The notes beneath the pieces are model-generated. The model did no database searches. It was not told where the DNA came from and saw nothing but the letters and a program-made list of their open reading frames with translations. A program made the position numbers and the translations under genes. Positions 34,438-43,175 of a stretch of DNA of 64,000 nucleotides are shown one piece after another (position 1 is the stretch's first letter; the number at the start of each line of letters is the position of its first letter). The DNA lies in NCBI GenBank assembly GCA_017624915.1, contig JAGAMC010000027.1:45079-109078 (forward strand), read 5' to 3'. The DNA comes from Oscillospiraceae bacterium (lineage in GTDB: Bacteria; Bacillota; Clostridia; Oscillospirales; Oscillospiraceae).

Positions 34438-36745
34438 ATAGACTCAGCAGTTCAAGATTATCTTCGTCTCCCACCGCTTTCAGGTGGGTGACGGGGGTTT
34501 TGTAGCTTTCAATGATCTTGGCGGCGATGGCATCCTCCAGCTCTTTCTGGATGGTGCGGCGCAGGTTGCGGGCGCCGTAAGCGGCGGAGTAGGACTTCTT
34601 CACCAGATAGTCCAGCAGCGTGTCATCCCACAGGAAGGTGATGCCCTTGTCGGCAAGGGCCCCTTTCAGCTCGCTGAGCATGATGACGGCGATGCGGCGG
34701 AAGTCGGCCTCGGTCAGCTGGTTGAAGCAGACGATTTCGTCCACCCGGTTGATAAACTCCGGACGCAGGAAGTCCTGCAGGGCCTTCATGGCCCGGTCCT
34801 TGCTCTGCTCGTTGGCGGTGCGGCCGAAGCCCACGCTGCCCACCTTGGTGTTGCTGCCGGCGTTGGTGGTCATGACGATGACGGTGTTTTCAAAATTCAC
34901 CGTCCGGCCCTGGGCGTCGGTAATGCGGCCGTCGTCCAGAATCTGAAGCAGAATGTTCAGCACGTCGGGATGGGCCTTTTCGATCTCGTCAAACAGGACC
35001 ACGCAGTAGGGCTTGCGGCGGACCTTCTCGGTGAGCTGGCCTGCCTCGTCATAGCCCACGTAACCCGGGGGGGAGCCGATGATACGGGAGACGGCATGCT
35101 TTTCCATGAACTCTGACATATCCAGACGGATCAGCGCCTCGGGGGTGTTGAACAGGTCGGCGGCCAGCTGCTTGACCAGCTCCGTCTTGCCCACGCCGGT
35201 GGAGCCCACAAAGATGAAGGACACGGGCTTGCGCTTGGGGCTGATGCCCACCCGGCCCCGGCGCACGGCGGCGGAGACGGCGGAAACCGCCTCGTCCTGA
35301 CCGACGATATGCTCCTTCAAACGGTCCTCCAGCTTGGCAAGCCGCTCATATTCCTGCTCACAGATCTGGCTGGCAGGGATGCGGGTCCACAGCTCGATGA
35401 CATTGGCAAGATGCTCCGTGTTCAGAGCGGGGGTGGCGGTTTCTTTCAGCTGCAGCTGCTCCTGCTGCAGGCGCAGTTCGGTGCTCTTGATGGCGGCAAG
35501 GCGCTCGTAGGCCTTGTCGCTGCCGTCGGCCACCATGACCTCCCGCTCTTTGGCCAGGTCGGCAAGCTCCTTTTCCACTTCGGCATAGCGGGCCAGAGAG
35601 GTGTTGTGCAGGTTGACGTTAGAGCAGGCCTCGTCGATCAGGTCAATGGCCTTGTCGGGCAGATAGCGGTCGGTGATATACCGCTCGGACAGCACCACGG
35701 CCTGACGGCACATGTCGCGGGAGATGGTCACCTGATGATAGCCCTCGTAATAGGGGGCGATGCCCTCCAGAATTTTCACGCTGTCCTCGATGGAGGGTTC
35801 TTCCACCACTACGCTCTGGAAGCGGCGCTCCAGAGCGGTGTCCTTTTCGATGTGCTTGCGGTACTCGGTGAGGGTGGTGGCACCGATGACCTGCAGCTCG
35901 CCCCGGGACAGGGCGGGCTTGAGGATGTTGGCGGCGTTCATGGAGCCCTCGGCATCGCCTGCACCCACAATGTTGTGGACCTCGTCGATGACAAGGATAA
36001 TATTGCCCAATGCCTTGATCTCCTCGATCAGGCCCTTCATGCGGCTTTCAAACTGGCCGCGGAACTGGGTTCCCGCCACAAGGGCGGTCAGGTCCAGCAG
36101 GTAGACCTCTTTATCCTTCAGTTTATAAGGCACATCGCCGGTGCAGATGCGCATGGCCAGTCCCTCTGCGATGGCGGTCTTACCCACGCCGGGCTCACCG
36201 ATCAGGCAGGGGTTGTTTTTCTGACGGCGGTTGAGCACCTGGACCACCCGCTCCAGCTCCCGCTCCCGGCCGATCATTTTGTCCAGCTTGCCCTCAGCGG
36301 CCCGCTGGGACAGGTTGATGCAGTAGTTTTCCAGAAACTTGCGCTTGCTGTTTTTCTGGTTTTTGCCCTCGGTGCTGCGGGGAGGACGCTGTGCGTTGTC
36401 CTGACTGGGCTCGTGGGGGGCGGCGGGCATGCCGTCGTTGCCGAACAGCTGGTTCAGGAAGGGAAAGGTGGTGGTGCGGCCGTCGTCCTCGTCGCTGTCG
36501 TTTTGGGGCAGCAGACCCTCCTGACCTTCCGCGCCGCCGAAGGCGGACATCATTTCAGCGGTCAGGCCCTCAAGGTCTTCATCGGTGATGCCCATTTTCT
36601 GCATCATCTCGTCAATGGGCTTGATGCCAAGATCCTTGGCGCATTTCAGACACAGGCCCTCGTTTTTGGCTGCGCCGTTTTCGATTTTAGTGATAAAAAC
36701 CACTGCCACGTGCTTTTGGCAGCGGCTGCAAATGGTAGGCTGCAT
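34436..36745 (-). CDS. Clp ATPase, ClpE/ClpC-type with N-terminal zinc finger
   Basis: A 769-residue class I AAA+ unfoldase of the HSP100 family. A C4 zinc finger (C6, C9, C32, C35) opens the protein and the usual double Clp_N repeat is absent, as in ClpE. Module 1 has Walker A GEPGVGKT (183-190) and Walker [10 protein letters not shown]; a coiled-coil M-type insert is at about 405-470; module 2 has GSTGVGKT (about 513), [14 protein letters not shown] and the sensor-2 region. The start at 36745 is supported by AAAGGAG; a longer upstream frame is rejected. No CtsR box or CIRCE is seen. It ends the minus-strand run from 43029. A ClpP partner is not in the window. Confidence 0.88.
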   Translation of the reverse strand: MQPTICSRCQKHVAVVFITKIENGAAKNEGLCLKCAKDLGIKPIDEMMQKMGITDEDLEGLTAEMMSAFGGAEGQEGLLPQNDSDEDDGRTTTFPFLNQLFGNDGMPAAPHEPSQDNAQRPPRSTEGKNQKNSKRKFLENYCINLSQRAAEGKLDKMIGRERELERVVQVLNRRQKNNPCLIGEPGVGKTAIAEGLAMRICTGDVPYKLKDKEVYLLDLTALVAGTQFRGQFESRMKGLIEEIKALGNIILVIDEVHNIVGAGDAEGSMNAANILKPALSRGELQVIGATTLTEYRKHIEKDTALERRFQSVVVEEPSIEDSVKILEGIAPYYEGYHQVTISRDMCRQAVVLSERYITDRYLPDKAIDLIDEACSNVNLHNTSLARYAEVEKELADLAKEREVMVADGSDKAYERLAAIKSTELRLQQEQLQLKETATPALNTEHLANVIELWTRIPASQICEQEYERLAKLEDRLKEHIVGQDEAVSAVSAAVRRGRVGISPKRKPVSFIFVGSTGVGKTELVKQLAADLFNTPEALIRLDMSEFMEKHAVSRIIGSPPGYVGYDEAGQLTEKVRRKPYCVVLFDEIEKAHPDVLNILLQILDDGRITDAQGRTVNFENTVIVMTTNAGSNTKVGSVGFGRTANEQSKDRAMKALQDFLRPEFINRVDEIVCFNQLTEADFRRIAVIMLSELKGALADKGITFLWDDTLLDYLVKKSYSAAYGARNLRRTIQKELEDAIAAKIIESYKTPVTHLKAVGDEDNLELLSL

Positions 36746-36851
36746 AGCAGATACACTCCTTTCAGGAGAGAGATCCCAATATGGTATGGGTGCGTTGCCG
36801 CACAGCATACCCTACGATATATTTGTGAACTTGTCGTGAATAACCGGGCAG

Positions 36852-37541
36852 TTAAATACCGGAAATCAGGTCAAAGGGGTTGGTGTTGATGAAAAAGCGC
36901 AGTACGGTGGTCTGGGCTACCGTCTGCTCGGGAATAACGCCGCCCAGCAGGCGCAGCACCCATGCGGCCAGAAACAGGATCAGCACACCCTGAGCAAGAC
37001 CCAGCACACCGCCCAGCAAGGAGTTGAGTCCGTGGATGATGGGCAGGCGGGCGGCCAGATCCAGCGCATGGCTGAGGATGAACCACAGCGCCGAAATGAT
37101 GAGAAAGGCTATCACAAACACCAGCACTCCGGCCACCAGTTCCGCTACGGTGCGGGCAAGGGCGAGGGCCACGTCAGCAGCCGTCTGAGCGGCCTGACCG
37201 CTGACTGCATCCCGGATGGCATGGGAGACTTTATCATAAAAGCCCAACGCCTTGAGGGCGTCGATAATGGCGTTTCCGCCGCTTTCGTTCTCGGTCAGCA
37301 GCTGATCCAGTTTTTCGTTCAGATCGTCTCCCAGCTGCTGCTCGATCACGGTGGAGAAGTGGGGCAGCATGGCATCGGCGGCCAAAGGGGACAGCTGTTC
37401 AGAGGCCACCCGTGCCCCGATCAGAGCCACAAAGAAGGCGGCCAGCCCGCACAGGGTCAGGATCAGTCCTTTTTTGCGGCCGCGAAGGAAAAAGAACACC
37501 AGAATTGCAACGACAGCAACGTCATAAAGAAGATAGGTCAT
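36852..37541 (-). CDS. CvpA family membrane protein
   Basis: A 229-residue protein with the CvpA/colicin V-production fold: an N-terminal helix YDVAVVAILVFFFLRGRKKG, a second helix LTLCGLAAFFVALIG, and a C-terminal pair (VAGVLVFVIAFLIISALWF, LGGVLGLAQGVLILFLAAW). In Firmicutes this family is a poorly defined membrane-linked factor. The ATG at 37541 follows GAAAGGAGGG. It is 25 bases from the DUF5711 gene and probably shares its transcript. Confidence 0.8.
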   Translation of the reverse strand: MTYLLYDVAVVAILVFFFLRGRKKGLILTLCGLAAFFVALIGARVASEQLSPLAADAMLPHFSTVIEQQLGDDLNEKLDQLLTENESGGNAIIDALKALGFYDKVSHAIRDAVSGQAAQTAADVALALARTVAELVAGVLVFVIAFLIISALWFILSHALDLAARLPIIHGLNSLLGGVLGLAQGVLILFLAAWVLRLLGGVIPEQTVAQTTVLRFFINTNPFDLISGI

Positions 37542-37566
37542 GGTTGACCCTCCTTTCGAAGCGGGG

Positions 37567-38739
37567 TCAGGATGGGATATACAGCCAGGCCTCCTGACTG
37601 TTGGCAAGCAGTGCGCCGGCGTCACTTGAAAGGGCTACATGGCGGGCGCTTTGCGTATCCTCCAAGGTGGCATACAGCTCAAGATCGCGGGTGTAGATGT
37701 CCAGCCGCCGTCCGGACAGCAGGGCCACATAGCGGCCGCAGGCGGACATGGAAAGCACCTGACCGGTCAGCTCCTGCCGGGCGATGGGCTGGGCGTCGTG
37801 GTCTACGGTGACCACATGGCTTGCAGAGCCGGCCCGGTACTTGCCCAGCAGCAGCAACGCGAAGCCGTCGCCCTCCAGAGCGTAACCCTTCAGGTAGCCC
37901 GGGTCGAAGCGGTACTCCTGCTGCAGTTCCCCTTTGGCGGACAGAGTGACAAGGGAGGATTCCCCCAGCAGCCACAGGCCGCTGGCGTCAAAGTCCATGT
38001 CCAGAACAGTAAAACCATCCAGCACAACGGTTGCAAAGGCTTCTTCCTTGTCGGTGCTGTGCAGATGCAGGGTGCTTTGGAATTTGCCGTCGGTCTGGCT
38101 GATGGTGACCACCGCCACGGTTTTTCCGTCGGGGGAGAGGATGGCATCGGTGACAAAGGCGCTGGAATAGTTCAGGGATATGACCGGCTCGTGGCGGGCG
38201 TTGAGAACAGTGACCGCGCCCCGGTAGTGGCTTTGCAGGGCGGTGACCGCCAGCCAGCCGCTGTTGTTCACCCGGGCGGACAGGATGCCGCCGCCATCGG
38301 GGGTATAGACAAAAGGCTCGTGTCCGCTGCCGAACAGGTAGACACAGTCGCCGCCGGCATTGTACACCACACCGCAGCTGTCGGAAGCGGACAGTACAGG
38401 CTTTTCTGTGTGTACGACCTGACTTGCCAGCTCTTTGCCCCCGAAGGAGTAGTAATGGGCACCGGCAGTGGAGGAGAACAGATAGCCTTTTTCAAGGCAG
38501 GCGATGTCCAGACTGTCCCCGCCGCCGTGGGTAAAGGGCTCGGTCTGGCCGGTCTGGCTGGTTTCGATGGAACGGTAATTCAGCCAGCGGCGCAGGGCGT
38601 CCAGATTCAGCTCATCCCGGAAGACCACAAGGGCCACCGCGCCCAGCAACAGGGCGGCGCCCAGCAAAAAGGCCAGGATCCGCAGTAGGATATTCGGTTT
38701 TTTTTGTACGCTTTGGGCGGGTTTGGACTGCTTCATCAT
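37567..38739 (-). CDS. DUF5711 family membrane-anchored beta-propeller-like protein
   Basis: A 390-residue protein with a basic N terminus, one transmembrane helix (ILAFLLGAALLLGAVALVVF, about residues 19-38) and a large outer domain built of repeated beta blades (for example AILSPDGKTVAVV, DMDFDASGLWLLG, LSMSACGRYVALLSG), like a WD40/seven-blade propeller. It matches my recollection of DUF5711; function unknown. Start Met at 38739 or 38736 follows GGGAG. It lies between truA and the CvpA gene, same strand. Confidence 0.72.
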   Translation of the reverse strand: MMKQSKPAQSVQKKPNILLRILAFLLGAALLLGAVALVVFRDELNLDALRRWLNYRSIETSQTGQTEPFTHGGGDSLDIACLEKGYLFSSTAGAHYYSFGGKELASQVVHTEKPVLSASDSCGVVYNAGGDCVYLFGSGHEPFVYTPDGGGILSARVNNSGWLAVTALQSHYRGAVTVLNARHEPVISLNYSSAFVTDAILSPDGKTVAVVTISQTDGKFQSTLHLHSTDKEEAFATVVLDGFTVLDMDFDASGLWLLGESSLVTLSAKGELQQEYRFDPGYLKGYALEGDGFALLLLGKYRAGSASHVVTVDHDAQPIARQELTGQVLSMSACGRYVALLSGRRLDIYTRDLELYATLEDTQSARHVALSSDAGALLANSQEAWLYIPS

Positions 38740-38777
38740 AACTATGCTCCCAAGTTCGTTTGCAGTACAACAGATGC

Positions 38778-39527
38778 TCAGAGCACATCCTCGTCGTACC
38801 AGAGTTTTGTCATATAAAGTCCGCCGGGGGGCACGGTGGGGCCGGCCAGGGTGCGGTTGCCGGAGCGGAGAATGTCGGGGATGTCCTCGGGGGCAAGCTT
38901 GCCCTCGGCGGCGTAGACTACGGTACCCACCATGGCCCGCACCATGTTGTACAAAAAGCCGTTGGCACTGACCCGGCACTCGATCATATGGCCGGAGCGG
39001 GTAATATCAAAATAATAGACGGTACGCACGGTGGTGCGGGTCTCGGTGCCCACAGAGCGCACAGCCCGGAAGTCATGGGTGCCCACGAACTGGTCGGCAG
39101 CCCGCTGCATGACAGTCTCGTCCAGATGCTTGGGGTAGAACCATGCCCGGTCCACCAGAAATGCGTTGCCCAGACGGGAGTTGTAGATACGGTAGGTATA
39201 CTCCTTTTGCCTGCAGGAGCCGATGGCGTTGAAAGAGTCGGGCACTTCGGTGGCCTTGACCACCACGATGTCGTCGGGCAGGCGGGTGTTGACGGCCAGA
39301 GGAATGCGGTCGCAGGGGATGGTGGATGAGGTGCGGAAGTTGGCGATATAGGTCTCGGCATGGACACCTGCGTCCGTGCGGCCCGCGCCGGTGCACTTCA
39401 CCGGGTGGCACACAACGGTCTCCAGCGCCTTTTCCAGGGTCTCCGCCACGGAAACGGCGTTCTTTTGCACCTGCCAGCCGTGGTAGGCGGTGCCCACATA
39501 CATCAATTTCAGAGCGATATTTCTCAT
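38778..39527 (-). CDS. truA: tRNA pseudouridine(38-40) synthase
   Basis: Converts uridines 38-40 of the anticodon stem to pseudouridine. The 249-residue protein has the catalytic aspartate at D52 in GAGRTDAGVHA and the conserved FLYNMVRAMVG segment. Its usual Firmicute position, immediately after ecfT, is kept here (24-base gap). Confidence 0.95.
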   Translation of the reverse strand: MRNIALKLMYVGTAYHGWQVQKNAVSVAETLEKALETVVCHPVKCTGAGRTDAGVHAETYIANFRTSSTIPCDRIPLAVNTRLPDDIVVVKATEVPDSFNAIGSCRQKEYTYRIYNSRLGNAFLVDRAWFYPKHLDETVMQRAADQFVGTHDFRAVRSVGTETRTTVRTVYYFDITRSGHMIECRVSANGFLYNMVRAMVGTVVYAAEGKLAPEDIPDILRSGNRTLAGPTVPPGGLYMTKLWYDEDVL

Positions 39528-39551
39528 AAAACCGCTGCTTTCTTGTTCGTT

Positions 39552-40361
39552 TTACAGGCCAAACCGGCCCAGAGTCCAGATCGCCGCGCACATGGCAATG
39601 GCCAACGCAATGGTCAGCCGGTCCAGTCTGTGGTACTTCAGCTGGCGCAGGCGGGTGCGGCCCTCGCCGCCGTGGTAGCACCGGCACTCCATGGCCACCG
39701 CCAGCTCGTCGGCCCGGCGGAAGGCGGAGATAAACAGGGGCACCAGCAGGGGGATCAGGGCCTTGGCACGGCGGATCAGACTGCCGGTCTCAAAGTCGGC
39801 ACCGCGGGCTCGCTGGGCGCACATGATCTTATCCGTCTCCTCAATAAGGGTGGGGATAAACCGCAGGGCGATGGACATCATCATGGCCAGCTCGTGGACG
39901 GGGACATGGAGTTTTTTCAGGGGGGAGAGCAGGCTTTCGATGCCGTCCGTAAGCAGAATGGGGGAGGTGGTGTAGGTCAGCAGGAAGGTGGCGGAGATGA
40001 GCATCATAATGCGGACCACCATGAAAAAGGCAGTGCGCACACCCTCCAGCGTGATGGTGAGGATCCAGAATTTTGCCAGCACATGCTCGCCCGGTGTATA
40101 CAAAATGTTGAGCAGGGCGGTGAAAATCAGGATAAAGACCACCGGCTTCAGACCCCGGACGATGGACTTGAGGGGGATTCTTGAAATACGGATCAGCAGG
40201 GCCAGCACCAGGAACATGGCCCCGTAGGACACAAAGGACACAGCCAGAAACAGCGCAACGATATACAGGGTGATGCCGATCAGCTTGGTCCGGGGGTCCA
40301 TACGGTGCAGGGGGGAACTGCCGGGGAAGAATTGGCCCAGCGTAATGTCTTTGAGTGCCAT
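39552..40361 (-). CDS. ecfT: Energy-coupling factor transporter transmembrane protein
   Basis: The T component of an ECF-type vitamin/metal transporter, 269 residues, with five or six membrane segments. It carries the coupling-helix type motifs RARGADFETGS and a second A-R-x or ECR box (AMECRCYHGGEGRTRL) that contact the two ATPases. The start at 40361 lies one base after the ecfA2 stop on the minus strand, with a GGGGGG site. No S component gene is in the window. Confidence 0.92.
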   Translation of the reverse strand: MALKDITLGQFFPGSSPLHRMDPRTKLIGITLYIVALFLAVSFVSYGAMFLVLALLIRISRIPLKSIVRGLKPVVFILIFTALLNILYTPGEHVLAKFWILTITLEGVRTAFFMVVRIMMLISATFLLTYTTSPILLTDGIESLLSPLKKLHVPVHELAMMMSIALRFIPTLIEETDKIMCAQRARGADFETGSLIRRAKALIPLLVPLFISAFRRADELAVAMECRCYHGGEGRTRLRQLKYHRLDRLTIALAIAMCAAIWTLGRFGL

Positions 40362-40362
40362 G

Positions 40363-41220
40363 TTACATGCCCCCCTTCGCCTTGAGGATGGCCGCCTTGG
40401 CCTGCTCGATGGTGTAGACAGAAGCATCAACATTTGCGCCCATGGCACGCAGGCGGTTGAATACCCGGGTCATCTGGGGGACGCCCAGACCCATGTTCTC
40501 CAGTTCCTGCCCGTGGCAGAAGACCTCCTGCGGGGTGCCGTGGAAGGGGATCACGCTGTCGTTGACCACCACAAGGCGGTCCACGGAGCGGGCCACCTCC
40601 TCCATGGAGTGGGAAACCAGAATGATGGTGGCGTTGTGTGCCCGGTGGTAGTCCCGGATATTGCCCAGAATGTCCTCCACGCCCACAGGGTCCAGACCGG
40701 CGGTGGGCTCGTCCAGAACGAGTACCTTGGGCTCCATGGCGATGACGCCTGCGATGGCCACCCGGCGCTTCTGTCCGCCGGACAGCTCAAAGGGGGAGCT
40801 TTCCAGCAGGTCATCCCGCAGACCCACAAAGGCCGCGGCCTGCCGCACCCGGCGGTCGATCTCCTTGGCGTCCAGACCCATGTTGCCCGGTCCGAAGGCG
40901 ATGTCTTTATAGACAGTCTCCTCAAACAGCTGGTACTCCGGGTACTGGAATACCAGACCCACGTTGAAGCGGGTCTGACGGGTCAGCTTGGGGTCGGACC
41001 AGATGTCCTGCCCTTCGTACAGCACCTGACCGGAGGTGGGCTTGAGCAGGCCGTTGAGATGCTGGATGAGGGTGGATTTGCCCGAGCCGGTGTGTCCGAT
41101 GATGCCAAGGTACTCCCCGCGGCAGGCGGTGAAGTCCACGCAGTTCAGGGCCGCACGCTCAAAGGGCGTGCCGGCGGAATAGATGTGGGAGAGCTGTTTG
41201 GTCTCCAGAATAGCTTCCAA
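40363..41220 (-). CDS. ecfA2: Energy-coupling factor transporter ATPase 2
   Basis: One of the paired ATPases, 285 residues: Walker A GHTGSGKST at 42-50, signature SGGQKRRVAIAG, Walker B VLVLDEPTAGLD, H-loop VSHSMEE. The internal YEGQDIWSDPKLTRQ and the order ecfA1-ecfA2-ecfT fit EcfA2. It follows ecfA1 after 66 bases. Confidence 0.92.
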   Translation of the reverse strand: MEAILETKQLSHIYSAGTPFERAALNCVDFTACRGEYLGIIGHTGSGKSTLIQHLNGLLKPTSGQVLYEGQDIWSDPKLTRQTRFNVGLVFQYPEYQLFEETVYKDIAFGPGNMGLDAKEIDRRVRQAAAFVGLRDDLLESSPFELSGGQKRRVAIAGVIAMEPKVLVLDEPTAGLDPVGVEDILGNIRDYHRAHNATIILVSHSMEEVARSVDRLVVVNDSVIPFHGTPQEVFCHGQELENMGLGVPQMTRVFNRLRAMGANVDASVYTIEQAKAAILKAKGGM

Positions 41221-41286
41221 AGCGTTCAGTCCTTTTACAAATGAGGTGGTGCATGTCCCTGTATGGGATCATGCCCGGGCGGCAGG

Positions 41287-42135
41287 TTACTTGTCCAATA
41301 GCTGTTTGAGCGCCTGGGCGCACTCCTCGTCGCTCAGGGCATCCAAAGGCACGTCCAGCCCCGCCTGCCGCAGCTGCCAGAGCAGTTCGATGGTGTCCGG
41401 GACGGTCAGGCCCACGGCCCTGAGACCCTCCACATCCTGAAAGACTTCTTTCGGCGTGCCGTCGGCGACCACCCTGCCTTTTGCCATGACCACAAGGCGG
41501 TCGGCCTGGGCCGCCTCGTCCATGTGGTGGGTGATGATGACCACGGTGACGCCCTTTTCCCGGTTGAGCTGCTTGATGGTACGCATCACGTCCCAGCGGC
41601 CGATGGGGTCCAGCATGGCGGTGGGCTCGTCCAGTACGATGCACTCCGGCTCCATGGCGATGACGCCGGCGATGGCGATGCGCTGTTTCTGACCGCCGGA
41701 CAGCAGATGGGGAGCGTGCTCCCGGAATTCGTACATGCCCACGGCCTTCAGTGCGTCGTCCACACGGCGGCGGATCTCCTCGGGGGGGACACCCAGATTT
41801 TCCGGGGCAAAGGCCACGTCCTCCTCCACCACGTTGGCAACGATCTGGTTGTCGGGGTTCTGGAAGACCATGCCCACGGTGCGGCGGATGTCCAGCAGCT
41901 TTGCCTCGTCCGCGGTGTCCACACCGTTGACGTACACCTTGCCGCCGGAGGGCAGCAAAATAGCGTTCATGTGCTTGGCCAGAGTGGATTTTCCACTTCC
42001 GTTGTGACCCAGTACGGCCACAAAGGAGCCCTTTTCAATTTTCAGATCCACACCGTTGAGCACCACGGGGGATTCGCCGTCGGCAGCGGTGTAGGAAAAA
42101 CGCAGGTCTTCGGTTTTGATGATGGGATCGCTCAT
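41287..42135 (-). CDS. ecfA1: Energy-coupling factor transporter ATPase 1
   Basis: First ATPase of the pair, 282 residues: Walker A GHNGSGKST at 43-51, Q loop VFQNPDNQIVA, signature LSGGQKQRIAIAG, Walker B CIVLDEPTAMLD, H loop ITHHMDE. The ribosomal rplQ gene that often precedes it is missing; a methyltransferase gene is there instead. With ecfA2 and ecfT it forms a shared energising module for several S components encoded elsewhere. Confidence 0.92.
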   Translation of the reverse strand: MSDPIIKTEDLRFSYTAADGESPVVLNGVDLKIEKGSFVAVLGHNGSGKSTLAKHMNAILLPSGGKVYVNGVDTADEAKLLDIRRTVGMVFQNPDNQIVANVVEEDVAFAPENLGVPPEEIRRRVDDALKAVGMYEFREHAPHLLSGGQKQRIAIAGVIAMEPECIVLDEPTAMLDPIGRWDVMRTIKQLNREKGVTVVIITHHMDEAAQADRLVVMAKGRVVADGTPKEVFQDVEGLRAVGLTVPDTIELLWQLRQAGLDVPLDALSDEECAQALKQLLDK

Positions 42136-42165
42136 ATCAGTACACCTCGAAACAGCTGTCGTATA

Positions 42166-43029
42166 TCAATCACAGACCCAGCGGCCGGTGGCGCCGCAGG
42201 GCAGGACCAGACCGGTCTCGGAGACGGGCAGACCCAGTTCCTGACTTTCCGTGTGTCCGCCGAAGCGGCGGGAGACAATGGTCTCCAGAATGTAGGTGAC
42301 CACGCTGGGGGCAAGGCCGGTGGTGTAGGAGTTGAGGATCAGGAACAGGGGCTGGTCGGACAGCACGCCGCTGACCAGCTCCACAAAGGGATAGAGGCTC
42401 TCCTCCAGCTTCCACACCTCGCCCGTGGGGCCACGTCCGTAGCTGGGGGGGTCCATGATGATGGCATCGTACTTGCGGCCCCGGCGGATCTCACGCTCCA
42501 CAAACTTGCCGCAGTCGTCCACGATCCAGCGGATGGGGGCGTCCTCGAGACCGGAACTTTTGGCATTTTCACGGGCCCACTGCACCATGCCCTTGGCCGC
42601 GTCCACATGGCACACACTGGCTCCCGCCGCGGCGCAGGCCACGGTGGCGCCGCCGGTGTAGGCGAACAGGTTGAGCACGCTGATGGGCCGGCCGGCGTTC
42701 TTGATCTGTTCCCGGGCCCAGTCCCAGTTGGCGGCCTGCTCGGGAAACAGGCCGGTGTGCTTGAAATTCATAGGCTTGATGTTAAAGGTCAGATCTTTAT
42801 AATCCACCGTCCAGCGCTGGGGCATGGACTTGTTCTCCCATGCGCCGCCGCCGGTGGAGGAGCGGGCGTAGCGGCCGGCATTCTGTTTCCAGCCCCGATG
42901 GGTGCGGGGAGTATTCCAAATCGCCTGAGGGTCCGGACGAACCAGAAGCTGGTCACCCCAGCGCTCCAGCTTTTCGCCGCGACCGCAGTCGATCAATTCA
43001 TAGTCTTTCCAACCATCGGCGACCCACAT
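42166..43029 (-). CDS. Class I SAM-dependent methyltransferase, RlmI/RlmK-like
   Basis: A 287-residue methyltransferase. The SAM motif is LNLFAYTGGAT and the catalytic DPPSYGRG is typical of rRNA cytosine/guanine methyltransferases (RlmI, RlmL C-terminal half). There is no PUA domain. The ATG at 43029 is preceded by AAGGTG; a GTG upstream overlaps that site. The target base is unknown. It heads the minus-strand run through ecfA1 to the ClpE-like gene and is driven by a near-consensus promoter. Confidence 0.85.
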   Translation of the reverse strand: MWVADGWKDYELIDCGRGEKLERWGDQLLVRPDPQAIWNTPRTHRGWKQNAGRYARSSTGGGAWENKSMPQRWTVDYKDLTFNIKPMNFKHTGLFPEQAANWDWAREQIKNAGRPISVLNLFAYTGGATVACAAAGASVCHVDAAKGMVQWARENAKSSGLEDAPIRWIVDDCGKFVEREIRRGRKYDAIIMDPPSYGRGPTGEVWKLEESLYPFVELVSGVLSDQPLFLILNSYTTGLAPSVVTYILETIVSRRFGGHTESQELGLPVSETGLVLPCGATGRWVCD

Positions 43030-43066
43030 AAACAGACACACCTTTCCACTCTAATTAAACTAAATA

Positions 43067-43095
43067 AGTATACCATTTCAGGGGTGTTTCGTCAA
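43067..43095 (-). promoter_or_regulatory. Near-consensus promoter of the methyltransferase-ecf run
   Basis: Minus strand: TTGACG (43095-43090), 17-base spacer, TATACT (43072-43067). Start codon 38 bases downstream. Confidence 0.82.
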
Positions 43096-43136
43096 TGTTA
43101 AAGGGAAGCGGAAGGGGACAAATTGTGCCGTGGGCA

Positions 43137-43168
43137 ACAAAAAACTGCCGGCATGCGCCGACAGTTTT
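43137..43168 (-). terminator. Intrinsic terminator after the M20 peptidase
   Basis: On the minus strand AAAACTG-T-CGGC pairs with GCCG-G-CAGTTTT around GCATGC; a run of T continues on that strand (43144-43137). Confidence 0.75.
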
Positions 43169-43175
43169 AAGAGGG

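Noticed and set aside
36746-36851. CtsR operator or CIRCE element upstream of the ClpE-like gene
   Set aside because: Neither the CtsR heptad repeat nor the CIRCE inverted repeat is present.
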